Assembly (NCBI GenBank): GCA_965222215.1
Contig: OZ244931.1
Span: forward strand, 1,550,001 to 1,614,000
Direction: 5' to 3'
DNA length: 64,000 nt
DNA from: JABJAG01 sp965222215
GTDB taxonomy: Bacteria; Pseudomonadota; Alphaproteobacteria; UBA6615
Shown: positions 44,598-52,063 of the stretch, piece by piece
Numbering within the stretch: the first letter of the stretch is position 1
Layout: each line of letters begins with the position of its first letter
Notes under the pieces: model-generated
What the model saw: the letters and a program-made list of their open reading frames with translations, nothing else
Databases searched by the model: none
Told to the model about the DNA's origin: nothing
Program-made: the position numbers and the translations under genes

Positions 44598-45755
44598 CTA
44601 GTTGTTTGCTGCGTCGCGCAGCATATTGCGCGCGATGACGATTTGCTGAATTTGCGATGTGCCTTCGTATATGCGCAGGAGGCGCACGTCCCGGTAAAAA
44701 CGCTCGATGGGGTATTCGGCCATATAGCCCGCCCCGCCGAAAATCTGAACGGCCCGGTCCGCTACACGGCCGACCATTTCGGTGCAGTAGTATTTGCAGC
44801 AGGCCGCTTCGGTCGCGATGTTTTCACCTTCGTCGAACCGGCGCGCGGCATCCGCGACCATCGTGCGGCCGGCATACGCTTCGGTCCGGCTGTCCGCGAG
44901 CATCGCCTGCACGAGCTGGAATTCGCCGATGGTCTTGCCAAACTGCTTTCGTTCGCCGGCATAGCGCACGCATTCGTCAATCAGCCGTTCCGCGATGCCG
45001 ACGGAAATCGCGCCCATGTGCAGCCGCCCGCGGTCGAGTACTTTCATTGCGGTCTTGAAACCCTGGCCTTCGATACCGCCGATCAGGTTGTCGGCAGGCA
45101 CGCGGACGTCTTCGAACACGACATCCGCGGTGTGCGCGCCCTGCTGGCCCATCTTCTTGTCGTGCTTGCCGACCGAAAGGCCCGGGCTGTCGCGCTCGAC
45201 GATGAACGCGGATACGCCGCGCGCACCCGGGGTTTCGGGATCGGTGCGGGCCATCACCGTAAAGATGCCTGCATGGGGCGCGTTCGTGATGAAGCGCTTG
45301 GTGCCGTTGAGCACATAGTCGTTCCCGTCGCGGCGCGCGGATGTCTTTAACGAACCCGCATCCGAACCCGCTTCAGGTTCGGTCAGGGCGAACGAGGCGA
45401 TGAGTTCACCGCTGGCCAGGCGCGGGAGCCATGCGGCCTTCTGATCGTCGGTACCGTCAATGACGATGCCCTGGGAGCCTATCCCGACATTGGTGCCGAA
45501 GACGGACCGAAATGCGGGCGAGGTCCAGCCCAGCTCGAGGACGACCTGCACTTCTTCGCTCATGTTCAGGCCGATACCGCCGAAAGCTTCGGGGATCGAA
45601 AGGCCGAACAGGCCCATCTCACGCATCTCGCCGATAACCACGGCCGGAACGGCGTCGTTTTCGGATACTTCGGCTTCGAGCGGCACGAGCCGTTCGCGTA
45701 CGAACCGGCGTATTGTGTCGAGCAACTGCTCGAGGGTGGCTGGATCCAGGGCCAT
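44598..45755 (-). CDS. Acyl-CoA dehydrogenase
   Basis: 385 residues, standard length. FAD/substrate motifs are FALTEPEAGSDAGSLKT near residue 125 and WVYL-like helices. The signature near 340 (QIFGGAGYMAEYPIERFYRD) leads to RIYEGTSQIQ with the catalytic Glu. It removes two hydrogens at C2-C3 of an acyl-CoA and passes electrons to ETF. It lies upstream of the FAH-family gene on the same strand and is divergent from the VOC gene, with a 129-base gap that should hold both promoters. The acyl-CoA substrate cannot be predicted. Confidence 0.95.
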   Translation of the reverse strand: MALDPATLEQLLDTIRRFVRERLVPLEAEVSENDAVPAVVIGEMREMGLFGLSIPEAFGGIGLNMSEEVQVVLELGWTSPAFRSVFGTNVGIGSQGIVIDGTDDQKAAWLPRLASGELIASFALTEPEAGSDAGSLKTSARRDGNDYVLNGTKRFITNAPHAGIFTVMARTDPETPGARGVSAFIVERDSPGLSVGKHDKKMGQQGAHTADVVFEDVRVPADNLIGGIEGQGFKTAMKVLDRGRLHMGAISVGIAERLIDECVRYAGERKQFGKTIGEFQLVQAMLADSRTEAYAGRTMVADAARRFDEGENIATEAACCKYYCTEMVGRVADRAVQIFGGAGYMAEYPIERFYRDVRLLRIYEGTSQIQQIVIARNMLRDAANN

Positions 45756-45884
45756 GGGGGGCTCACAAGTGTTGAGGGTCGGTTATATCCCGTCGGTGAG
45801 GGTGAGGCCATGCGTGGGGTGCATCACTGGCCCGTTGGAAATCTGGTACTATGTTTCGAACGATCAAACAGGGGAGGAGCGGTC

Positions 45885-46445
45885 GTGTCCCACGCATATG
45901 CGCAAGTTCTCGAACCGAACAATTCGCCGAAGCCCGCCTATTTCGCGCACATCGTGCTTTACACCAAGCGGCGCGAGGAAATGGTCGAGTGGTACCGCAA
46001 AGTTCTCGGCATGCAGGTGACGGCGGACTCGAAGGGTTTGTCGTTTTTGACCTATGACGATGAGCACCATCGGGTCGCGATCATCCAACGCGACGACCTC
46101 GACGACAAGGTGCCGAATACCGTCGGTATGGCCCATTTCGCCTACACCTACGACTCACTCGCCGACCTGATCGAGATCTATGAGTATCTGAAGACCGAGA
46201 ACGTGCTTCCGTACCGGCAGATCAACCACGGCCCCACGACGTCGGTCTACTACCGCGATCCGGACGGGAACCAGGTCGAGCTGCAAACCGACAACTTCGA
46301 AAGCGTCGCGGCGCTGAATGAGTGGTTCGCCACCGGTGCGTTCGACCGCGAGCCGATCGGTGTCGAGATCGACATGGATGATATTGCGGCGCGCTTTCGC
46401 GCCGGCACGGCCGAGGCGGAACTTAAGAAGCCGCTCCAGAAATAA
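45885..46445 (+). CDS. VOC-family (extradiol dioxygenase-like) protein
   Basis: 186 residues. Two beta-alpha-beta VOC modules: FAHIVLYTKRREEMVEWYRK (first metal His) and, near residue 85, AHFAYTYDSLADLIEIYEYL (second His), ending with YYRDPDGNQVELQTDN (metal Glu). This is the single-domain layout related to biphenyl-2,3-diol dioxygenases. GTG 45885 follows GGGGAGGAGCGG, a strong ribosome site; a longer frame from 45810 is not needed. It precedes the glutathionyl-hydroquinone reductase gene by 40 bases, so ring cleavage of a hydroquinone or catechol is a reasonable guess. Confidence 0.87.
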   Translation: MSHAYAQVLEPNNSPKPAYFAHIVLYTKRREEMVEWYRKVLGMQVTADSKGLSFLTYDDEHHRVAIIQRDDLDDKVPNTVGMAHFAYTYDSLADLIEIYEYLKTENVLPYRQINHGPTTSVYYRDPDGNQVELQTDNFESVAALNEWFATGAFDREPIGVEIDMDDIAARFRAGTAEAELKKPLQK

Positions 46446-46485
46446 TCGAAACCTGCCGTCCCAGCGCGGCACCAGGGAGAAGTAC

Positions 46486-47484
46486 ATGGGAATGCTTATC
46501 GACGGCACGTGGCACGACAACGACGCCACGGCGCGAGAGGTCGCGAAGGATGGCAAATTTCAGCGGACGGAAAGCCAGTTCCGGAGCTGGGTCACGGCGG
46601 ATGGCAGTGCCGGCCCGAGCGGTGATGAAGGTTTTGCGGCCGAACCCGATCGATATCACCTTTATCTGGCGCATACCTGTCCGTGGGCGCACCGTGCGCT
46701 GATCTTCCGGACGATCAAGGGTCTCGACAGCGCTATCACTGTGTCGATGGCCCGGCCGGGCCGCCACGCACAGGGGTGGACGTATGCCGATGACCCCGAG
46801 TTCCCGGATTGTATTCCCGATCATGTGAATGGATTTTCTCACCTGCATGAGGCCTACACCGCCTCAATGGCCGACTACACCGGCAAGGTGACGGTGCCGA
46901 CCCTCTGGGACAAGAAAACCAATCAGGTCGTGAACAACGAATCCTCCGAAATTATCCGTATGTTCAATTCCGCGTTCGATGCGTTCACGAATGCGACCGA
47001 GGACTACTACCCCGCCGATCTGCGTGCGGAGATCGATGCCATCAACGACGTTGTCTACACGACCGTCAACAACGGCGTGTACAGGTGCGGTTTTGCGGCG
47101 TCGCAGGAGGCCTACGAAGAGGCTGTGACGGCGCTGTTCGCGACTCTCGATGATCTCGAAGAGCGGTTGAGCAGGCAGCGCTATCTGGTTGGTGATCGCC
47201 TGACCGAGGCGGACTGGCGTCTATGGGTGACCCTGATCCGGTTCGATGCCTGCTACGTCGGCGCGTTCAAATGCAACATCCGGCGCATTCAGGACTACCC
47301 CAACCTGCTCAATTACACCCGCGAGCTTTACCAGATACCGGGCATCGCGGACACGTTCAGTTTCGACTACGCCAAACAGAACTACTACGGCATTGAGCGC
47401 GTGAACCCGAACGGGATCATCCCGCTCGGCCCGGAAGACCCGGAAGGCACATACAGCGCGCCGCACGACCGCGACCGCTTCTAG
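46486..47484 (+). CDS. Glutathionyl-hydroquinone reductase (Xi-class GST)
   Basis: 332 residues. The catalytic motif CPWAHRALIF has Cys about 65. An N-terminal extension FQRTESQFRSWV is characteristic, as is the C-terminal helical domain with YLVGDRLTEADWRLWVTLIRFD. It reduces glutathionyl-hydroquinones with glutathione, as E. coli YqjG and PcpF do in chlorinated-phenol breakdown. ATG 46486 follows AGGGAGA; the open frame before it is a shadow of the VOC gene. It lies between the VOC and carboxymuconolactone decarboxylase genes, which fits a hydroquinone pathway. Confidence 0.95.
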   Translation: MGMLIDGTWHDNDATAREVAKDGKFQRTESQFRSWVTADGSAGPSGDEGFAAEPDRYHLYLAHTCPWAHRALIFRTIKGLDSAITVSMARPGRHAQGWTYADDPEFPDCIPDHVNGFSHLHEAYTASMADYTGKVTVPTLWDKKTNQVVNNESSEIIRMFNSAFDAFTNATEDYYPADLRAEIDAINDVVYTTVNNGVYRCGFAASQEAYEEAVTALFATLDDLEERLSRQRYLVGDRLTEADWRLWVTLIRFDACYVGAFKCNIRRIQDYPNLLNYTRELYQIPGIADTFSFDYAKQNYYGIERVNPNGIIPLGPEDPEGTYSAPHDRDRF

Positions 47485-47503
47485 AACGCGGAGGAAGCGT
47501 ACG

Positions 47504-47893
47504 ATGCGCGACAAGGGTTTGTACGAAAAGGGCATGAAGATCCGGCGCGAGGTCCTCGGCGACGAACGCGTCGATGCCTCGATGGCCGATCTGGACGATT
47601 TCACTCGGGATCTGCAGGAACAATTCATTACCGAAATGGGCTGGGGTGCCGTGTGGGGTCGTGACGGGCTCACCCGTCAGCAGCGTAGTCTCCTGAATCT
47701 GGGTATGCTCGCTGCGTTGGGGCGGATGACCGAATTCGAGGGCCATTTCCGGGGCGCACTGCGCAACGGGCTGACCCGTGAGGAGCTCCGGGAAGCGCTG
47801 TTGCAGATCACCTTCTATTGCGGCGGCCCGGCGGGCATCGAGGCTTTCCGTGTCGCGAAGAAAGTTCTCGAAGAAGAAGACGCCAAGAAATGA
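47504..47893 (+). CDS. Carboxymuconolactone decarboxylase family protein
   Basis: 129 residues. The PcaC/AhpD-like fold is shown by LTRQQRSLLNLGMLAALGR and LREALLQITFYCGGPAG, matching PcaC-type 4-carboxymuconolactone decarboxylase rather than AhpD: a single Cys is present where AhpD has CxxC. A ribosome site GGAGGAAGC precedes the ATG. It is the last gene of the VOC - GS-HQR - CMD operon, 19 bases after GS-HQR. The exact lactone or peroxide-type substrate is unknown. Confidence 0.9.
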   Translation: MRDKGLYEKGMKIRREVLGDERVDASMADLDDFTRDLQEQFITEMGWGAVWGRDGLTRQQRSLLNLGMLAALGRMTEFEGHFRGALRNGLTREELREALLQITFYCGGPAGIEAFRVAKKVLEEEDAKK

Positions 47894-48052
47894 CGCCAAG
47901 TTACTGAAGCTCCATTAAACATATTGTTTTCAGGGATGTAGGGTTCTTTTTCTAATCTGAAATGCGTGCCGAAGCACTGTTGCACACTCACGGTCCGTTA
48001 ACCGTTCGCGTGTAGGTTACAGGCTGTTCCAGGCCCTGTTTCGGACGACGCA

Positions 48053-49405
48053 ATGCGCAAACTCGACACCCCGGAAGTCATCAAGCGGCACATCCTTTGG
48101 ATCAAGGGATTGAAGGGCGGCCAGCCGGCCGATCTCTCGCTGCGCGACTTGCGCAAGTACCGGTTTGATCGGGTCAACCTGCACAAGGCAAAGCTGGCCG
48201 GCGCCAACATGTCGAAATGTTCGGTGAAACAGGCAGACCTCAGCCATTGCGACATGTTCTCGGTAATGCTGGACGGGGCTGACATGTCCCAGTCGAAACT
48301 CGATCATGCCGACCTTCGCGGCGCCCATCTGCGCGGCGTGATCCTTGAGGGCGCAAGCCTCGTCGGCGCGGACCTGCGCGGTGGCGCTTTGATGCTCGGT
48401 GGCGACGCGGCCGAGGCGGCGATGACCAATGCAGTCCTGGATCACGCGAACCTCGACAACGCGAATATTTCCGGCGCGAATTTGTCCGGTTCTTCCATGG
48501 ATCACAGCAGCATGCGCGGCGCACGGATGGAGGGCACGAACCTGTCGGACGGCAACATGAAGGGCTCAAGCCTTGACGGTGCCGTATTGAAGGGCGCGAA
48601 CCTCAGCAACACCAACCTCAACGGTGCGAGCCTTGTCGGCGCTGACCTGACCGGAGTGACGCTGAAGGGAACCGATCTGACGAACGCGGACCTGAATGAC
48701 GCCAACCTGAACGGGGTCGACCTGGCCGAGGCAAATGTGACGGGTGCCAAACTCTCCCGCCCCACCAGCGAATTCCCGCCGGACATCCAGCGTATCCTGA
48801 AGGAACATTTCGAATGGATCGAGAGCGGCGGCAAGACCGGCGCGCGCGCCGACCTGACGGAAAGCGATATCGAGCGGATCGACCTGCCCGAGGAAGACTT
48901 GAGCGGGGCGGTCCTGAAGCGCACCGCAATGAATGGTGCGAACTTGCGTTCATGCCGTTTCGTGATGAGCGAAATGGAAGATTCCAAACTGGCGGGCGCG
49001 GACCTCTCGGATGCCCTTCTGGAAGGCGCCAATCTGCAAAATGCCGACCTGCGTAATGCGAATCTTGTCGGTGCGCGGCTCGTGGCCGTGGAACTGAAGG
49101 ACGGCCTCGGCAAGAAGACGGGTCGATTGTGGCCGGCCAATCTTACCGGGGCCAACCTCGCCGGCGCAGATCTTCGCGGCGCCGACCTCGCCAATGCACG
49201 TCTTGTCGATGCGGATCTGCGTGGTGCGGACCTGACGGGCGCGAATCTCGCCGATGCGGATATGACCGGGGCATTCATCGCGGACGCGGATATGACGGAT
49301 GCGGTCCTCGACGGCGCAAAGCTCGAGGACGCCATCCGCGAGGCGGTCGCACTCGATGCGGCGGTCGATGACGAAGAACTCCTGCAGGCCGCCGTCGGCG
49401 ACTGA
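48053..49405 (+). CDS. Pentapeptide-repeat protein with duplicated header
   Basis: 450 residues, almost entirely A(D/N)LxG-type pentapeptides forming a right-handed quadrilateral helix. Two arrays are seen (about residues 40-235 and 275-430). Each is preceded by a similar header with a His-x-x-Trp-Ile core: RHILWIKGLKGGQPADLS at the start and KEHFEWIESGGKTGARADLT near residue 250. The C-terminus is acidic (VDDEELLQAAVGD). No signal peptide. Some such proteins mimic DNA and inhibit gyrase; nothing here shows that function directly. A 159-base gap precedes it. Confidence 0.9.
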   Translation: MRKLDTPEVIKRHILWIKGLKGGQPADLSLRDLRKYRFDRVNLHKAKLAGANMSKCSVKQADLSHCDMFSVMLDGADMSQSKLDHADLRGAHLRGVILEGASLVGADLRGGALMLGGDAAEAAMTNAVLDHANLDNANISGANLSGSSMDHSSMRGARMEGTNLSDGNMKGSSLDGAVLKGANLSNTNLNGASLVGADLTGVTLKGTDLTNADLNDANLNGVDLAEANVTGAKLSRPTSEFPPDIQRILKEHFEWIESGGKTGARADLTESDIERIDLPEEDLSGAVLKRTAMNGANLRSCRFVMSEMEDSKLAGADLSDALLEGANLQNADLRNANLVGARLVAVELKDGLGKKTGRLWPANLTGANLAGADLRGADLANARLVDADLRGADLTGANLADADMTGAFIADADMTDAVLDGAKLEDAIREAVALDAAVDDEELLQAAVGD

Positions 49406-49469
49406 CGCCGTTTCCGACGACCCGTAAACACGCTAATACTTCTGCATCGAACGGCAGGAGACAGGCGTT

Positions 49470-50420
49470 ATGGCCAAGGCATTCGCGAGCGCAGAAGATC
49501 TTTCCCCCAAGAAGGTGACCTTTGAGAAACTGGCCGACGGCGTTTACGCCTATACGGCGGAAGGCGACCCCAACTCCTGCGTGATTGTCGGTGACGACAG
49601 CGTTCTTGTGATGGAAGCCCAGGCCACACCGGTTCTGGCGAAGCGCGTGGTGAAGGAGATCCGCAAGGTCACCAAAAAGCCGATCAAGTATCTGTTGCTC
49701 AGCCACTATCACGCGGTACGGGTACTCGGTGCGGCGGGCTTCAATGCGCCGGAAATCATCATGAGCAACGCGACCCGCGATCTGGTCGCCGAGCGAGGGC
49801 AGCAGGATTACGAGTCCGAGGCTGACCGGTTTCCCCGCCTGTTCGAGGGTATCGAGACGGTGCCGGGCCTGACATGGCCCACGTTGACGTTCGAGAATGA
49901 AATGACCCTTTGGATGGGAGACCGGGAAGTCCGGATCATTCATGTCGGCCGCGGCCATACCAAGGGCGACACGATCGTGTGGTTGCCGAAGGAACGCATT
50001 CTCTTTGCCGGTGATCTCGTGGAGGCCCACGCTGCGTTGTACTGCGGTGATGCCTACCTGACAGACTGGCCGGGCACGTTGAAGAAGCTGCGTGCGCTGA
50101 AGCCGCGCAAACTGGTGCCGGGCCGTGGTCCGGCAGCTACCACGCCGCGCCAGTGCGAGAAGGCCTTCGACCAGACAGAGGCCTTCATCCGCGACCTGTT
50201 CCGCGGTGCGAAGCACGGTGTGAAGAAGGGGTGGTCATTGAAGGAAACCTTTGACTACACCTACGGGAAGATGACGCCGAAATACGGCGACTGGGCTATT
50301 TACGAGCACTGCATTCCGTTCAATATGGGCCGTGCCTATGACGAGGCGAGCGGTATTGAACACCCCCGTATCTGGACCGCAAAACGCGACAAAAAACTCT
50401 GGAAGGATCTTCAGGGCTGA
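49470..50420 (+). CDS. MBL-fold protein with degenerate zinc site
   Basis: 316 residues. The metallo-beta-lactamase fold is recognisable (SVLVMEAQATPVLAKRVV, KYLLLSHYH, GRGHTKGDTIVWL, ILFAGDLVE). However, the zinc motif HxHxDH reads HYHAVR, so the Asp and third His are missing. The late PGHG motif reads PGRG, so the last His is Arg. The His of GHTKGD and the Asp of AGD remain. It may bind one metal, use different chemistry or be non-hydrolytic. The C-terminal 80 residues (KMTPKYGDWAIYEHCIPFN) form a helical extension. No signal peptide. Confidence 0.8.
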   Translation: MAKAFASAEDLSPKKVTFEKLADGVYAYTAEGDPNSCVIVGDDSVLVMEAQATPVLAKRVVKEIRKVTKKPIKYLLLSHYHAVRVLGAAGFNAPEIIMSNATRDLVAERGQQDYESEADRFPRLFEGIETVPGLTWPTLTFENEMTLWMGDREVRIIHVGRGHTKGDTIVWLPKERILFAGDLVEAHAALYCGDAYLTDWPGTLKKLRALKPRKLVPGRGPAATTPRQCEKAFDQTEAFIRDLFRGAKHGVKKGWSLKETFDYTYGKMTPKYGDWAIYEHCIPFNMGRAYDEASGIEHPRIWTAKRDKKLWKDLQG

Positions 50421-50424
50421 TCGG

Positions 50425-50550
50425 CAAACCGTGGCGCCAGTGGCGCCGCGTAAGTTGCCGATCAGGTTTCGAGAGAGTCAAACCGTGGCGCCAGTGGCGC
50501 CGCGTAAGTTGCCGATCAGATTTCGAGAAGATCGAATCGTGATGCCGGTG
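50425..50550. repeat. 54-base tandem repeat
   Basis: Two near-identical 54-base units (50425-50478 and 50479-50532) and the start of a third degenerate one. Each contains the short palindromic core TGGCGCCAGTGGCGCC. It lies between the MBL-fold and extensin-like genes. A reverse open frame across it is only a by-product of the repeat. Confidence 0.8.
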
Positions 50551-50589
50551 GCCATGCTTCTGCCACATCGGGCGGTATGATCGTTCATC

Positions 50590-51306
50590 ATGGCCGAACG
50601 TCCTCATAAATCCCGATGGGGTATTTTCCTGACACTTTTCGCGGTGCCGGCGCTCGCCCTCGGTGCGGCTGTCTATGTCGGTGCGCTGCGTGTTCCCCCC
50701 AGTGTCGTTCCGTGGGGCGATATCGACATCGAGGAAGCGCCGGGCAGCTTCGTCCGCATACAGATCAATGGACTTTCCCGGTCGCCGGAAGCCTGTTTTG
50801 TGGCGCTCGCGGCATCAGAACTGGAATACCGCCGCGTGACTGACCGTCCGGTACGCAACGGGTGCGGGTTGCCGGCCGGTATCATCGTGAAGAAATCGAA
50901 CGTGCCGTACAGTTCGGGCTTTGCCGCAAGTTGTCCGCTCGCGGCGGCGCTCTACATGTACGAGCGGGAGATCGATGCTCTTGCGCGGCAGCATTTGGGT
51001 GCCGACCTGGCGCGCATTCATCATCTGGGGACCTATGCGTGCCGGAACATCAACGGCGCGACGGCCGGCCGCCGCAGTCAGCACGCCACTGCCAACGCTA
51101 TCGACATCTCCGGCTTCTCGCTGGCGGATGGCCGGAAGATATCGGTCAAGAAACACTGGGGCGGCGACACGCCGGCCGGGCGTTTCCTGAGCGAGGTGCG
51201 CGACGAGGGCTGCGGCCTGTTCAACACGGTGCTCGGCCCCGAATACAACGCCCGGCACCGGGATCATTTTCATGTCGATCTGGGGCCGTTCCGGATTTGC
51301 CGATAG
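50590..51306 (+). CDS. Extensin-like family protein (M15-like fold)
   Basis: 238 residues. One N-terminal membrane helix (about residues 12-31) anchors or exports it. The C-terminal domain has the extensin-like signature: CGLPAGIIV, SCPLAAALYMYEREI, SQHATANAIDISGF (His and Asp) and HRDHFHVDLG. The His/Asp arrangement resembles zinc D-Ala-D-Ala peptidases, so a cell-wall role in the periplasm is likely. ATG 50590 begins after the tandem repeat; no strong ribosome site is seen. Confidence 0.88.
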   Translation: MAERPHKSRWGIFLTLFAVPALALGAAVYVGALRVPPSVVPWGDIDIEEAPGSFVRIQINGLSRSPEACFVALAASELEYRRVTDRPVRNGCGLPAGIIVKKSNVPYSSGFAASCPLAAALYMYEREIDALARQHLGADLARIHHLGTYACRNINGATAGRRSQHATANAIDISGFSLADGRKISVKKHWGGDTPAGRFLSEVRDEGCGLFNTVLGPEYNARHRDHFHVDLGPFRICR

Positions 51307-51321
51307 GCGCTGCGGCGCGGA

Positions 51322-51804
51322 CTACAAAATCTCATACACTTTGTAGACCGGGCCTTCCGGGAAGCGATGGCCGGTGCTGACGGCGATGATGCGGTTGAGC
51401 CAGCCGTACTTCTCCGAGCCGGTCTCAAAAGCCGGTGTATTGCGGAAATAATACTCGGACGGATCGACAGGCTCGCCCGCCGCCAGGCGGTCGAGGACTT
51501 CCTTGTCCCCATGGCGAATGCCGCGATAGGTCATGAAGATATGGTGGTCGTCGTCGGTCACGAGCGTGATGCGAACGTCCATCTGCCAGACGCCGTCGTT
51601 GCGGATAAGAATCCAGTCGCCACCCGGGATCGGAGCGACGGTGCCCTTGAGCTTCGGCCCTTCGAACGAACCGCCGGTGATACCCGCAATGATGCGCGTG
51701 CCGTAGGGCGTGTTTTCGAGAATTGTGGGGGTGGCCACTTCGAACTTCGCCGTGAACAGGTGTTCGCCGCGCAGGTCGGGGAGTTGAATGTCGCTCATGG
51801 TCAT
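51322..51804 (-). CDS. DUF3237 family protein
   Basis: 160 residues with features of DUF3237, a small beta-barrel family of unknown function: TILENTPYGTRIIAGITGGSFEG near residue 28, GGDWILIRNDGVWQMDVR, FMTYRGIRHG and EYYFRNTPAFETGSEKY. ATG 51804, or ATG 51798 two codons in. It is the last gene of the reverse-strand group with DUF2783 and the flavin monooxygenase and may act on its product. The quoted parts are conserved family landmarks. Confidence 0.85.
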   Translation of the reverse strand: MTMSDIQLPDLRGEHLFTAKFEVATPTILENTPYGTRIIAGITGGSFEGPKLKGTVAPIPGGDWILIRNDGVWQMDVRITLVTDDDHHIFMTYRGIRHGDKEVLDRLAAGEPVDPSEYYFRNTPAFETGSEKYGWLNRIIAVSTGHRFPEGPVYKVYEIL

Positions 51805-51843
51805 GATCCGTGGTTGAGACCGGGAAGGCGGCTTTATCGCAGA

Positions 51844-52056
51844 TTACCGGTTCGCCTGCGAACCGGCTGTTCGCGCAGCGTCCAGCGCCTGGTCGAGAAT
51901 ATCCTGGTCGCCGATGTGGTTGGCCAGCAGCAGCACGAGGCGGGCGTTGAACCGCATGCTTTCCTCATCGCTCAATCCGTCATGGGCTTTGATGAGTTTC
52001 TCGTAGAAATCGTCGGGTGCGTCGATCCCGAGCTCGGTTCGCAGTGGTTCGGTCAT
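51844..52056 (-). CDS. DUF2783 family small protein
   Basis: 70 residues, starting MTEPLRTELGIDAPDDFYEK and continuing with GLSDEESMRFNARLVLLLANH. These are features of DUF2783, a small protein regularly encoded beside flavin monooxygenases. The ATG at 52056 comes 7 bases after the monooxygenase stop on the same strand. A helical accessory or stabilising role is plausible but unproven. The frame is open further upstream, inside the monooxygenase, but that is a shadow. Confidence 0.8.
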   Translation of the reverse strand: MTEPLRTELGIDAPDDFYEKLIKAHDGLSDEESMRFNARLVLLLANHIGDQDILDQALDAARTAGSQANR

Positions 52057-52063
52057 TTGTACC

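Noticed and set aside
50425..50550. CRISPR-like repeat
   Set aside because: Units are contiguous 54-base copies without spacers, and no cas gene is near.
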